A stretch of 64,000 bases of DNA, taken from assembly GCA_003864495.1 (NCBI GenBank), contig ML133420.1, forward strand, positions 2,047,238 to 2,111,237. Reading direction: 5' to 3'. Positions 1 to 13,930 of this stretch are shown here, piece by piece. This DNA is from Nemopilema nomurai. Its lineage: Eukaryota > Cnidaria > Scyphozoa > Rhizostomeae > Rhizostomatidae. The stretch's first letter is position 1. Every line of letters starts with the position of its first letter. Under the pieces are notes generated by a model that did not search any database, was not told where the DNA came from, and saw nothing but the letters and a program-made list of their open reading frames with translations. The position numbers and the translations under genes were made by a program.

Positions 1-1046
1 CAAACTTTACAAAGGTGACTGCCAAATGCAAGCTCCAAAACATTCCTCCGCATGTCCACGCAGAAAGTGTTCCACAAACGGCATTGGAAGTTTAACCTGG
101 TCGCACGAAAACCGAATTCGGTGCTATACCAACAGTTTGCTGACAAGCCTCGTTACTTGATAAGATGTTCTAACAAATATCATTAGTATTCTTTCTGGAC
201 AGGCATTTAGCAAGTCTGGACGCACTCGCCGCTACACAGGAGCAGCTGAGCTGAAGGGTGGCAGAGGTAGGCATTCCATACTGTGGGGCGAACTTGCATT
301 GCCGGCTTTGAAAGGCGTTTGTTGGGAGCTCTAAATGTTAATTAGCTAAATGGGCTTCACAAATGCAATGTGGGTTTGGATGGAGAGCAAGTTCTGTCAT
401 ATAACATAGTAAACATTGGAACAGTTCATGATGACCACAGTCATTGACACACTATATATTACAATATTGGCCTAAGGCCATTTCTGGTTTCGATTTCTAT
501 CATGCAGTCTGGCTGGGCTAGTCCAAGTATCATCTGGCGATTTCTTCGGCTTTTCATCATCAGCGTGAAAATGCACATTAGGAAAAAGGCAGAGACGTGT
601 CATGAACAAGATGTCAGAGCAACTTGATTTTTCAAAATAAACGACCAGAATCCATATCATAACACTCAGCTTGCTTTTTAGACAAACTACCTTTTCGCAA
701 AAACTTCATAACGAGTATAAGCAAACATTTCAGTTGTAACATTGCACCATTTCACAGTAAAACACATTGTATTCAGAAACGGAAAAAACGCAGAACGATT
801 TAAATGTAACTCCGTGAACTGTTGGATAAATTAACTGTAGGAAAGACTTTTTCAGTAGTGAATCGTAGTAGAGACGTCGGAAGCACGCACGAGCGATGGG
901 CCTTTCTAGTCACCAAATGTGTGTTGCTTGCTGAGCATAATACAGATCATCGTTTCAGATTGTAAAAATATTTAAAATGCAGTAATCTTCAAGAAACAAT
1001 CACATGCTTGAACTTTATAATTCGAATTTTTTAAACATGTTTACGT
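1..1046. other. Flank beyond the RNF10 3' end, no gene recognised
   Basis: I see no family signature, RNA gene or clear repeat here. A 62-codon minus-strand frame at 472-660 has a charged tail (DDEKPKKSPDD) but no convincing splice acceptor, so I do not call it. Confidence 0.5.
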
Positions 1047-1052
1047 TTTATT
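1047..1052 (-). terminator. Poly(A) signal AATAAA downstream of RNF10
   Basis: On the minus strand an exact AATAAA lies about 130 bases after the RNF10 stop codon, a normal distance for a short 3' UTR. The assignment rests on position and sequence only. Confidence 0.6.
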
Positions 1053-1177
1053 GTCCATCAATCTTCAGTCAACAAATGTAAAATTCGCACAGTATAAGCG
1101 AAAACACAATATTGGAGCTACAATAAAAATCAAAGAAATAAGGGTGACAAAAGTTATTTTTGATTCCATGGAATGAT

Positions 1178-4100
1178 TCAGGAATACTTTGGTCCACTGC
1201 TTGTGGTAAAAAGCAGCTTCTTCCCTCGCTGCTTCTTCTTGCCTTTTGTCTTCAGTTCAGCACCAACCATGTTGTTTGGCGACAGCTGGTTGTTGAACGC
1301 TGAACTTAGAGCATCACTGAAAGAAAGTGCAAACGAGGGAGCTGGGGACCAATCCTCATCGATGACGTCATTCACATTGCCACTGCTTGAGCCTGGGTAA
1401 AAGAGAAAGAGCCTCGGTTTTGCATTCTGTTTTATCTCGTAATCATCTCCATTAATGAAAGAAACGATTTTTTAAAATTTTGAGGACATCAGTAAACAGT
1501 TTCTAACAAAATCAGTTGAAATAGATCCATCATCACCAACACCCTAACTACTTACACCCCAACACCCTCACTACTTACAACCCAACACCCTAACTACTTA
1601 CACCCCAACACCCTAACTACTTACACCCCAACACCCTAACTACTTACACCCCAACACCCTAACTACCTACACCCCAACACCCTTATTATCTTAAGAGTGG
1701 GACGCTTGCGAGCAGAAATCAAAGCGACAAGCGCACTGAGAACTTACTGGCTTCTGAGACGGTTCTCGCCCGGGCAACGTCTAGCCTCCGCGGCATGACC
1801 TGGGACCCTCTTTGCAATGCATTGGCAAAGGAGGAGGCACCCCACGTGGCAGGGGCTGCAGCTGAGACGAAGGCAGCATCAGGCGAGCCGGGTCCTATCT
1901 GAGATGGGAAATCTTCCAGACTTTGAAGATCCAAGCTTGCAGCTTCCACAGGCTTTTCTACGTCTGCAACGCAGGCATGAAAGAAGCATTAGCAGAAACC
2001 AACAAATAGGTGCCATTTATACATGTCTATAGTCAATTAGTGCATATACCTCTGAAAGAGACTGAATGGATGCACATAATCTCACTTTCAACATATAATT
2101 ACATACATCCTTTCATGATCGATGCCTAGCATCGTTTCTAAAAAGAGTCTGGTCACTCTATAAGTTACCGACATCATCCTAATAACCTTTCATCGTGCAT
2201 CCATCTGTCATGAAAAAGCTTAACCTGCAAACTTGCTTTCTCAATTGGCAAAATTTAGAAGTCAATCGTTTTTTTTTAAACATTTCCAATTTCCTAATGC
2301 TATCGCAGATGCATGTGTGCCACTAGAACCACTTCCATTAGGTTAAACATCATAAGGTTAGTAACTCTGTCTTGCTTTTGCCGTGTTAACAAATTTACTT
2401 GACGAGGCAGGCATAACAAGGACTTCAGGCCACAAACCTCTTCCAAAGCTATCAATAGTCATGCTCCTCTCGATCTTCCTTTGGAACTTCTTCTCGTCCC
2501 GTTTCTTGCGCTGCCTGGCTAGCTTCCTTTGCTGAAACTCACCAGCAAACTTCGCCAGGGTTTCTCGCGACAGAATCGGTGGTTTGAAGAACAGCTCACA
2601 AAACGTGAACTCGCAGGCAAGCGGAAGATGGCTCAGGTAGCGAAAGCGCCTCCGCAGCTCCTGAAAAAGAAGTGGTCATTTGATCTCTTGATTCGAATCT
2701 CTGATTAGAAAAATCATTAGTTTCATACTGCAAAACTTACAACAGCAAAAAGGAGCAGAACAATACTTCTGTTGGTGTTGATGGATAGTCCGTATCATTC
2801 TATTGTAATTCAATTCATACTATTGGGCAAGCCAGGTCGTCTGTTCATTTTGTTTTTATAGATTTTCCCTACATATTTTGGAGATCGTCTTTCCACTGGG
2901 ACTCTTCTAAGATTTGTGAGTGGATGCTAATTAAAACCTCTCACGTGGTTTAAGATGCATGATGCACAACTGACTGTATATTTTGTCAGCTTTGCTGATG
3001 TTTCACCATTTGCAGACTCTGGGGATTGCTGGACGTAAAAATGCTTCAACTGTGCAGAAAACTACGGTTTTGTTGTTCTGTGTTATTTATAAGCTGGTAT
3101 TAAAAGAAAGCATTTCGTAAACCATTTGTTTCCTCTTGTTTCCTGTATAAATAACGATTTTTTGGCGAGTCTTTCGAATATAATGTGCTGAAATTTAAAG
3201 GGCACAAAATCTCCGGCGAAAACCATGTCTTACATAAGGGACTTCCCTTTTGTCGTTCTCAAACAATCGCATGCATTTTCAGGATTAACAAAGTGGAGGG
3301 CGATGATGACAGAGGGTTAACGAGACAGATGACTTACTGTAGTCATGCTGTGGGACTCCGTGTCCACAATCTGGGCTGTGATTGTCTCTGGGCATGACTG
3401 CAGACTGCCGTACTCCGTGACCAGACATCGGACATTCACGGGCTGCAGGTAAATGTTCTGGCCATCGACAGCTGAATGAAAATTGCAAACAGTTTAGAAG
3501 TCATGTACCACGAAGAGGTCTTCGCCTAACGCTGAAGACGGGGGATAGGTACTGCAGCGAACTAGTACAGAAAACCGGGTGAATGTCATCATCTGAAATT
3601 GAATCTCCAACAAAAGTGTTTTATGAGAGGCCGCTGCTATTATTTCTGGAAAGCATTACTGTCTCTTCCATTGGCAATGCAGCATTTGTTGATATCAGCC
3701 TCAATCCAAGACAATGATATCAATGATATCCAGACGGCAAATTAAATTTGAGATCTCCCCGGCTTCTTTCTTGTTTAGAAAAATGGGCAAAACCAAGGCC
3801 AACCCGTCGCACATTTAATCGCTCAAGAAAATAGTCGCTTAAGAGCATAGTCGCTTAAAAGCATAGTAGCTTAAAAGCATTGTCGCTTAAGAAATTAGTC
3901 GCTTAAGAAATAGTCGCTCAAGAAAATAGTCGCTCAAGAACATAGTCGCTTAAGAGCATAGTCGCTTAAGAGCATTGTCGCTTAAGAGCATAGTCGCTTA
4001 AAAGCATAGACGCTTAAGACATGGACAATCCCTTCCCCATCCCGTCTAGTGTCATTATCGAGATCAAGGATAGTAACAAATGGAAATGCCCAATTTGCAA

Positions 4101-7100
4101 TGTACCTAGCATATATCTATGCAAAAGCATCAAATAAGTATAGTCTCTGTTGACAGCTCAAAATTACATTGCTTTAAATGTTATACTATCATGTATCTTA
4201 TTATACTAGCATAATTATTAAAAAAACGGCAAAACAAAAATGCATAATACGAAATTGAAGAGAATAGACATACACTGGTAGTAGTAGTAATACTCCGGGG
4301 TCACTCCGGAATTGACGTTTTTGCAGACATCTTGCTGAGAAGACCCCTGCGCCAAGCAAGGCTCTGATTTCAACAACCCCTGTTGCCCCCCGTCTGGGTC
4401 CTCTACGTTTGAAGGTGGATCAGGTTCCGCTGGGGGGACATTGGCCTCCTCTTCATCGTCGGAAAAAGCTGGTTCGTAGGTCGTCATGGAGGCCATCTGC
4501 ACAAACAATCAAATGATGAACTGAAATCTAATGAACATATTTTAAAAAAAGGGTAGGTAAATAAATTCAAACTTACTTTTTCTGGTTTTCGATAATAAGC
4601 CATACATTCATTTTTGAGCTCTTAACCAGGCGCAATAAGAATAACTATTTATGAATAGCAGTTATATACGAAAAAAGTAACAACTAATATTGAAATATTT
4701 TTATCAAAATACTTCAGATTACAAGGGGAAGAAGGACATTGAGCGGGTACTGAAAGGTCTCAGCAAATGCGTTGGAAATTTTACACTCGAGCCCCAATAA
4801 GAAAAATCAGATTACTATTATGTTCAAACCTTCTCTTGTACAACATCCATTATTCGTTTTACTTTTCTATTATTTTCCGGAGCCTCGTCGGTCACTATGA
4901 GTCAAATAGAGAATTTTAAACAAATAATACACAAATACATCAAGTCACAACTTTCCCATTTCATTCCAAATTAGAAAGAGAGATCTCTTACTCTTTTGAA
5001 GATGGCAAACGGTTCAAATGATGACTAGAGAGGACCTTTATCATGTAAATAATACAATTTATGAACAAGTGCTTTGTGGTACAAAACTTCACAATGGCTA
5101 GAAAAAGCGGAACTAGTTTTCGCATACTTAATGTACTTCGGAAAACAGAGAATACAAATGTCGGAAAACAACCAAAAGCTGACCGAAAAAATAGCCAGAT
5201 GCGGATCGAAAACACTAGAGGGTGATAAGCAGAGCGCGTGATTGGTTATAACTGGCCAATCAGCGTTACTTAACACCTAACTTTAGAAGAGCCCAAGGGA
5301 AAAGACGAACTCTTACTGTCTACAAAGAAATACAATTTAGCTGTTAAAACGGCTCGTTCTGCAGAAAATCTTATTACTAATCATTTCAATTTTCTGCAAT
5401 AGTTTAGAAAATGAAAAAAATATTTGTGCAATACCTTGCTCGGGTAAAACAGTTTTACCATTTTCCATTGACTTTAACAGTTGCTTTTCTTTTTCCTGAC
5501 AAAAATAAAGAAAAACTCGGTCAATATTTCGACGGTGGATCGCAAAGTCTAATTGAACATGAGCAAAGCCATAACAGAAGAAACAGACAACATGGAACAA
5601 ATAGACAAAACAGAAGAAAAAACAAAATCTGACATATGCAGCCAATAGAAACTGAAATGTCAAAGCAAGCACTGCCTACCTTCAATAGGTGAATGGCACT
5701 TTCGATGAAACACTCTTCACCGGACTAGGAAATGATTAAGAAATTGAATGACAGTTAATCACTGCTGAATCTACGCAGGGCAAATGCAGATCTGGCTACA
5801 TGCCATGCACGCAAAATACTTGTTGACTAAGAATACTTCGTTTGGCAGACGACTTATGAATAAAGGGAAGACGATCTCGCAAGCTTTTGAACAATGGTTT
5901 TATTGCCACTCTAACGCAAAGAGGAGGTCGTTTAGAAGAATACAGGCAACGTTTTGCAAAATGGTGCTCTTGTTTAGGCGAACTGTCAACATATTTTTCG
6001 TCAAATTCGACATTATTGTTTGCTTCAGAAGAACAAAAACTTAAGTCACTCAAGTCAAAAAGAGCACTTTGCTTGGAGACTCGTAAAGTCTATCATTGTT
6101 GGTAGACTAGCTATTGTTATGCGAGAAGGTACAGCACATCTAGAAGGACTAACAGAAGGGAATTAGATAGTGAAGTGGTGACACGATTCCCAAATGAAAG
6201 GGAAAAAGCTCCTTATTACCATTTCGGACTTGGCATCTTGAAGTTGCTGTTCAAGTTTCTCCATTTCTGGGCAGACAATCTTTTCATATACAATCTTGGG
6301 TGAGGCTTTCAGAAGCTTTGCATGAACACTTTGTATGACCGACCTCATGTCACCTGAAAAAAAATTTTCCACTCTCTGTTGGAAAAGTAATAGGACGAAG
6401 GATATTAAATAAACAGAATTGGTGTTCTGCATTTGCTAGTATAGGGGTTTGGCAAGATTGGGTTAGATGTTGAACAGGTTAGTAAGAAGACTATGACAGA
6501 GAAATACATGGAAAAAGAAAATGAAAAAGAGGATGAATGTGTGTATATGAAAGACTGAAGGAAGAGCTTGACCAAAAAAGAATATAACAAACCTTTCCAC
6601 TCAACAACGTTTGATTCAGAACTTTGACGTGAAACAAATGGTTTAGGGAGCATAGAGCCCTGGAAGAGAAAAAAGCGAAGACATCATTAGCAAAAGCATA
6701 AAAAAGGCTGCAGAATATATCAAGATATCAGTGTGCAATCGATTCGTTTTTGATAAGGTTGATTATGCCGTGCGAAATCTTTATTTTCAAATAAGGAGTA
6801 TTTTTAGGGCGCTCAACAAGGATATTTTAGTAACGTATCAAGAGAGATCAGTACAAGAGAAACTGTTAATTCTTCTCCGATTGCCATTTGACCATCCCAG
6901 AGTGGGCCTAGACAGTAGAGCTTTTGACCACCAAAATCGACACTTCTGAAAGCAAGTTATCTAGAGGTTTGAGTGATGGATACCTTTTTCCTCTGCATGA
7001 GTTGCATCGTCATTGTTTCTCCACTGGAAAACTTTCTTGTTGATGATGTGACAACGCTATGAAAGAAGGCTGCGATTAGATAAATGGCAAAAAAGTAATT

Positions 7101-10100
7101 GCGACATGCATGTATGCTGATATGAATGGGTTTTTAGCTTTTGAAAGAGGGCTTAAAATCAAGCATTCGCATATTAGTCTTATCGAATGGCACCCCAGAC
7201 ACCTCAAATGCAACTGGACTGCACGAAAATACACAGAGCAGCAGGGACAGGGAACAACAAACACTATATCAAGTACTGGAGTCTGGGCCCGAACATAGCC
7301 TCAATGACTCATCAACAGCATTTAATATATTCCTTTGTATTCGTTACATCCGCTCTCATTCGAATCACACGTTCCGTATCGTACGCTTAACTCTTACGTT
7401 TTCACGTCTATCTATCAAGATGTTACGGATGTAGTTCACTCTTACTGTGTACTTCACAGAATAAACACTGAATAGACATCTAGATATAACACCAAACGTC
7501 TGGCGCGCAGAGTATTTTCAAAAATTGTACATTAAATGAAATTGAAAATCAAATGTTATCATGATGCACCTTTTCAAGTCAGCAGGAATGATTGCTTCAT
7601 AGCAGATGGGGCACTTCCTCCAGGGTTTCTCGCTCTACAAAAGATGAAGGTGATATTTGGTGGTACACAACATATGGAAAAGACACTTTTTACCATTACC
7701 TAAGCTTTAGTATAAAGAAGAATCACAAATATATGGTTAGGCCCTTCAATGTAAATTTCCTTTATTTATTGTTTATTATACTCTATTTATGGATTATTAT
7801 ATCGTATTGTCTATTTTTGTCAAAAATCATGTGATAGCATATCAAAATGAAACAAAACAAAGCAAAAGCTTTTTAGTATTTATTGAAAAAATTTATTTTA
7901 CCACTGACTGGTGATAACTCTAGATAAAGCAAAAACCTTTTAACTTGCAAAAAAACTTTGCAAAAAAGATTTTGTAAACTACATGCAAATTTATTTTCTG
8001 ATCATTCTAGTTGATACTACAATGATGTGCTTCCTCAAATAGGAAACAAGTTTAAACTCTTCTCACTACAGGGCGGGGTAAAAGGTATTAAAAAGAAGAA
8101 TAAGGCAAAACAACAGTATTAATAAGGAAACAATGAGAATATTAATGAAAAGCAAAGCAATTTAATTTATGGAAAGGCACAAAATGCAAGGCCAGTTACC
8201 AACTGCAGATAATGGAGGATGCAAGGCCAACAGTAGACATGTCCACATCTGGTTATTCTGGCAACAGTTGGGTTCTCAAGGCAAATTGGGCAAGATGGTG
8301 TTCCATGACTGAACAAATACTAAAATAAACAAATTTTATGGTTATGAAATTATCTGATGCACAGTAACTTTTTGCATAACATTATTTGATGATCGAGAAA
8401 AAACAAGATTTTATAATATACAATTGACAATAAACAATTGCATATAATTGGCAGCACACAAGAGACTGGAATCGCCCAGTGTTTTATGACAGCATGACTC
8501 CAGTGCTGATTCATGGTTATTAATCCACAATATTGACAATTAATATCAAGAAGTTCATCTTACTATCTGTTCAATTAGGTCCCAGTCAACCAGTGTGTCA
8601 GGGTCAACTGCATGCACAGAGTAATTTCCACCTTCTTGAACAACAAAACGGCAACTGCAATGCAATGAAGGTCTTAAGTACTGGAGGGAGTCAGTCCTAT
8701 ATATTGCTCACTAATTAAGGACAATGGACAAACACAATTGTCCAAATAATTAAACACATTCAGGTTTTGATAAAATGTGTCATTGTTAATGCAGATTATA
8801 ATGCAGTTTAATAAAGTATATATACATACTAAAAGTGGACAAAAGCAATTTACCATCATTCTTGTTAAAACCTGCAATGCTAATTTTCATTATTTTTATT
8901 TATCAGAGCATAGCTCTGAAAGACTATGGCAAGAGACAATGTATGAGAAAGTAGCAAAAAATTGCCAATGAAAATTCCTTCTGGTCTTTCATTGCATTTA
9001 GTTTACTGCATGTTCATGCTGTGCAAATTGCTTGGTTGTCAAGCATTTTTAAATGCTTGCAAGATACTTGGGGCTAAACAATAGTGCACTAATGAGAAAT
9101 GTGTTCAGTTTAACTGATGCACAAAGATTACAAAGAAGCAAACCACTAGCATAACCGGGCTCACTTGGCTTGGAGATATGATTCCTTGTTGTAAACTTGA
9201 TACTTCATTGAGCTGAACCATGACTGCTTCTGCCTTCCATCCATCTGGCTGTATGCTCGGTGGGTTGCTGCATACTTCAACTTACGGGATTCTGCTCCCT
9301 TCCTACCTCTCAGCTCCTGTTGGGTATCTTCAATACCTTCCCCTTGTTCATCCAACAACTCACGGTCTTCTTGGCATGCTACTGTCTCGCTTGTCTGGTT
9401 TGTGCATAAATCAATGTGGTCAGTTCAATAGAATATAAAAGCAACATTAGATGAGATAATTATTCAATTATTGAGATGACTTGACAATGTGCTCTAGTGT
9501 ATAATCATGGTGTGTCACTACAGAGATGATCTGATCAGTTGCCAAATATAAATCACAGTTTATACAAGAGAAAGTATACTCAAACATTAGACAAATAGCC
9601 AATCCAAACATTGTACACAACCACAAACATGGAGATTAGGAGAAAGAGTTCAATGCTGATCCTTTGGTGTCTTCAAAACCAGCAGCAACCATGACACCAT
9701 TTAGGATGAAGTTTTATGAAGATTCATGTAACAAGGTGAAAATGTTAGACACATCTCAGAATGAACTTTGCTTTTAATTAACCTACAGGAAAGGTTTTCA
9801 AGTGGTTGTTACACTTAAATATTGCTGCTTTCACTCTAAACCACCATTAGGTGTGCCAAAAAGCACTTGCTTAAGAGCTTGGTAGGTTTGCATGAACAGA
9901 GCTGAAAGCTACAAAATGGTCTCCCTCTATTTAAGGAAATTGAAATCAGTTAAGCAAGTTTCTGAGTACTCTTGAAACTAATTTGCTATAAAATGTAAAT
10001 CAAACATTGTTATATATATTTGCCAAAATACATTAAGTAAACAGTAATCATTTGATTAATCAAAAAGTGAACCTGTATATATATAGTGAAGCTTCTATAT

Positions 10101-11152
10101 ATATATGTATATATATTTCTAGAAATTTAGTACTGAGCCACACTTGGGTGTATGCATATAAAGACACATCTAAATATGAGTTTATGGTAAAGATTTGAAG
10201 TGGAACAAACCTTTCCAAAAGCAGGTCCACTTTGTTTTGGTTTTCTTTGAGGGCCTTTTGGGAAACGACCACCACCTCTCTTGTTCTTTCCCCTGGATGA
10301 ATGGTATCCAGATGAATGCTGATTTAAATCAGTCTTTTTGGGGTAACATTTTCCTCTATGTTCTGCAGAGAAAAATCAAAATATCTTTCTAGAATTTAAA
10401 AAAGCAAATAACTTTCCCTTTCATTCAGGTGGTTGATAGAGATCATTAATGGTAAAAGAAGAGTCAAGGATTTCAGTTTTGACCATCCTAAAAAAGGATC
10501 TTCTTGCATGCATAATTTTTGAAAGAATGAGATTTCTAGAAAAATTATGAAAGATAATAACCTGGATACATTTAGTTGCAGATGATGTATTGAAATATTT
10601 TCTCACTTTGAGCTCCAGAGTGGATGGGGGAAACAGACACTTCACTTGTACATTATGGTGTGTCACAGCTGACCTTAATTCTTGAACAGGAACACCTTCT
10701 AACAGGTGTCAAAATTTAGAGACAATAACTTGAATATAGGTGTACAATTGCCCAACAAGGCAGTCTGGGAAAGCTTCGTAAACGAAAAAAATTCCTGCAC
10801 TAGGCATGTGTAGAATTTACTAAGTGTGAGTGTAGAGCTAAATAACTAGCTAGCTAGTATCTATCCACATTTTCACTTGGTTAAATATTGCAAAACCAGT
10901 TAATAATCTAACGTTCCCTGTTTCCCTCCACCAACATCTGCAATAAGCACCACAGCTGAATTCGTACGCCCCTTTTTTAGCTAAATAACTGTCTGCATTG
11001 GCTAATTTGAACAAAAACAAAAATTAAACAAAAGGACTACAACAAACGACAACATAGAAGAATAAAACAGGATTAAAATGGGCCTCACCATCCTGGCCGC
11101 CAGTTCTCATTGGCGAACTCGCAGCTCTTGGCTGCAAGGACTTCTTCTCCAT
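1178..11152 (-). CDS. RNF10: RNF10 orthologue, RING-finger E3 ubiquitin ligase (17 coding exons, complete)
   Basis: RNF10 is a RING E3 ubiquitin ligase; in vertebrates it is tied to ribosomal-subunit ubiquitination and transcription control (family knowledge). Coding exons, in transcript order: 11152-11089, 10362-10211, 9394-9165, 8654-8564, 8319-8200, 7634-7570, 7056-6984, 6659-6593, 6353-6220, 5724-5680, 5495-5435, 4894-4830, 4496-4274, 3471-3338, 2660-2438, 1963-1748, 1392-1178. All junctions are GT-AG and all phases agree, giving 725 aa (human about 810). The basic N-terminus ([16 protein letters not shown]) is family-like. The C3HC4 RING spans about residues 189-230 ([24 protein letters not shown]) and is split by an intron. 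Diagnostic blocks follow: [59 protein letters not shown], and a terminal [13 protein letters not shown] plus KKLLF. The start ATG has an in-frame TAA just upstream. The gene looks intact. Confidence 0.95.
1535..1686. repeat. 24-bp minisatellite in the last RNF10 intron
   Basis: About six tandem copies of a 24-bp unit that begins CCCTAACTACTTACACCCC. Copies differ by single bases (CCCTCAC, TTACAACCC, CTACCTAC). The array lies between the last two coding exons, close to the acceptor of the terminal exon. Each unit contains one CCCTAA-like hexamer, but the unit is too long to be telomeric repeat. Confidence 0.9.
3818..4019. repeat. 16-bp minisatellite in an RNF10 intron
   Basis: Roughly a dozen copies of a 16-bp unit of the form GTCGCTTAAGAGCATA, with variants AAAGCATA, AAGAAATTA and CTCAAGAAAATA. 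The CTTAAG core is largely kept. The array fills about 200 bases of the intron between the exons at 4274-4496 and 3338-3471. Confidence 0.92.
5062..5329 (+). repeat. Dispersed repeat family, copy A (268 bp)
   Basis: Closely matches 59698-59977 from TGAACAAGTGCTTTGTGG to TCTACAAAGAA. It lies in the RNF10 intron between 4894 and 5435, opposite to transcription. It has the block ATAGCCAGATGCGGATCGAA and a facing CCAAT pair (GATTGG at 5240, CCAATC at 5256). Relative to copy D it is about 12 bp shorter and has lost the left arm of the central inverted repeat. No flanking target duplication is obvious. Confidence 0.9.
10076..10118. repeat. (AT)n microsatellite in an RNF10 intron
   Basis: Interrupted TATATA runs between the exons at 9165-9394 and 10211-10362. 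Confidence 0.8.
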
Positions 11153-12339
11153 TTCTTGGTTTTCCGTTTTTAGAAAAACTTAAACTTGGGCGCAACAAGT
11201 TGTTGGCCTCCTCCAAATTTTGACATAAGTCGATGAATTCTGCTACGTTTCCTCTACACACCATTTTAGCAAGCCATGTTTCTGCCACAACCAAATCTGA
11301 AGGTATGTTGACTTTTCGCGATGTTTTTTTATTCAGAGACTTTGTTGATTTCGTATAAATTTGTTGGGAAATGTTCCCAACAAACTGGCTTTAAGAGTGA
11401 GTAGCAGTTGAGCTGCTAAACAGGCCACGAAGCTATGTAGCGCTTCGCTTCAATTTTAGGAACCAACAACACAACCAGCTCAAAGAAGTAGACCCAGCGC
11501 AACGATGCCACAAGTACTTGATGTATCTGGAGGAAAATGACACAGAGTTAAAAGCACAGATGATCGCCCAACGCAGGCTTTGCTGGAAGGAAAGATAAAA
11601 AATCTAATATAAAAAAAAATTTCTGAAAATTTTACTTTTCATTCCTGTTTCTTCTTGGCGGAACTGTGTTTTCGAATCCCTGCTACCTTTAACCATGTTA
11701 TTTGGCTTAATCAATTCTCAGAAGGGGAAGGATAACTATTATGATAAGCCAGAAAATTGTAACTTTTTATGAAAAATATTTTGTAACTTTATTAAACACA
11801 CTGCGTCTATCTGCGTCATCTGCGTCTATATGGGACTTTGTTGGTAAAGATAAAAATCATTAGGAATTTATAATTGCTAAAAAATATACTTAAAATTGTT
11901 ACGTATGAAATGATAAAATTTGATGCATTGTTGAGTGGCGGGCGATATCGAGCATGCAAAATCATGGTTTTCTGGTTTTGTGCAACATTAAAACCTCTTG
12001 AAGTTGGAATATTTATTACAACGACGCTAGGGATAAACCAGTGTCTAGTTAAAGTGTCTACAAATCGATAGAGCTGATTTCTTACAAGAACAAGTGATTG
12101 TCAGCCAAAATATTCTAAAAGCTACTTCTTTGATTTTGTTGCCTGGGTCGATAAAGATTGTTCTGACATCAGGGATTGCTGTTTTCTTGAAAGTAAAAGG
12201 AACTGAAGCCAGATTATTTGGTAATGTTGTTAAAATTAAAAGAATTTAAAAACACGAGTTTGGAAATACAACGATCCCAAGCAAATAAGAATGGGCAGTT
12301 GCAAAAATCCTGCGTAACACATTTTCAAAGTCAAGCCTT

Positions 12340-12403
12340 GTACGACCAAAGATAATAGAATAGAACAATTCCTATCCAGTCTCTATTCTATGATCTTTGG
12401 TAC
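12340..12403. repeat. Long imperfect inverted repeat (hairpin)
   Basis: The left arm GACCAAAGATAATAGAATAG and the right arm CTATTCTATGATCTTTGGTAC are near-complementary over about 22 bp, with a short loop. It could be the core of a small palindromic transposon remnant. I see no coding sequence or terminator context. Confidence 0.75.
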
Positions 12404-13738
12404 GGCTGACACAGTTCCCTCTAAAAGTCCCGGGTTTATTTCCTGTGCACTGCAACTGGATTAACCAGGATTACCTGTTTGAAACTTGAGTCAAGTTTTC
12501 CCTTTTTCATTTTGTACCTTGACCCTTGTACAAAGACACGATGGCTATTAATATCCTATTCTATACCTAATATCTAACTCTTGTGAGGTTGTTTTCACAA
12601 AATATAGGTGAATTCCAAGATAAATCGAGAATTCTATCAGGAAGGCCACTTCGAATTATTTAGGTTTAAGCATGGGTGTAGGCCTAGAGTCAGTTCCAAG
12701 TGAGGAATACACGCAAGTGAATCTACACCGTTCTGACGGGCTTCTTTGAGAGGAAGGCAAATAGAAAGGAGTGTCGAGACCGACTTGTCTACCGGCCTAC
12801 CACACCCCATCAAGTCTGTGTACACCCTGTTTTGATGACACCCGAGTGCATGTCGTAATCACCTTCTACGTCATTTCCAGTCCGCGTAAGGGAAGTTGCA
12901 GTTTTTCCCTGAAACGGGTGGTCGTGATTTTCTAGATAACTCAAAGCTCAAGATTTCAGGTCATCTATGAGAATTAATCCTTTGGACATGCGGTAATGAA
13001 TGTTTTCGAGTGTGTCTGTGAATTTGTCATTTTTGAATTGACATTTTAACTTGAATCGATTTGATCAGTAGGGACTGAGATGGGCTGGAAACAGCGAATC
13101 AATGAATGACTCTGCACAGGTTTGACCTTTGATAGAAATAGAAGATATATTTTGGATTCTGGCATTTCACCGTTTCATTAATTGGACGTACCTTTTCTTC
13201 TGTTCAACTATCGAGTCATTGCTGTACGTAAGATAGAAAATAGGCCTAGGCAGGGTCACTACAGCTGAACCTTTGCGTCTTATCGCAATGCTTGTATTTT
13301 AGCAAGATTTTAAATTCTCAACAGAGCCTCCCTTCACTTGTGAAATTTTTCCAAGAAACCCTCTTCTTTAAAATCTAGTACAATTCTCACTTGATGCTTT
13401 ATAAAAGATGTCATAGATTTTCGCATGGTCCTGAAATGTATTAACTGAGATCATGAAATTTCGGCGAGTGACCCATAAATTCCAATGTCAGCTGAATTGG
13501 CGGTGACCCCACCCCCTTCTTTTCGATAATCCAGTTTCAGCAACTGCTTCACTCTGCTTCGCTCGTTGTATGAAAAATAGATTTGTACAATAAATTAGCA
13601 TTTGACTTCCCAATCTACATTTAGGACTCGTGGGGAAGCTTCACTATTGAATTAGACATAATTTATGCAAAACTCATGCAAAATTATGCAAGATAACCCT
13701 GCAATAGGACACAAAATGCGTAATGAAATAATATTACA

Positions 13739-13930
13739 ATAGCAAGAAAAGCGGAAAAAATATTGTATTAAGTACTTTTTGCATTAGAAACTTTAAGTAC
13801 TATCTCGCCTGACAAAACTCCGAGTGTGTAAATGTCAGAAGTGACCGAAGCTGATAAAATAAATAGCCAGTTGCAGATCGAAATACTCTAGAGGGTTGTA
13901 AGAACCGCAAATTATTTGCTGTCCAAGGAG
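13739..13930 (+). repeat. Dispersed repeat family, copy B (partial, diverged)
   Basis: Aligned by eye to copies A and D from AGCAAGAAAAGCGG through AATAGCCAGTTGCAGATCGA and the AGAGGGTTGTAAG block; it stops before the CCAAT pair. The central inverted repeat is present as CTGACA...TGTCAG, against CCGAC...GTCGG in copies C and D. Confidence 0.8.

Noticed and set aside
472..660. 62-codon minus frame with a charged tail next to the RNF10 3' end
   Set aside because: No clear acceptor and no recognisable family.
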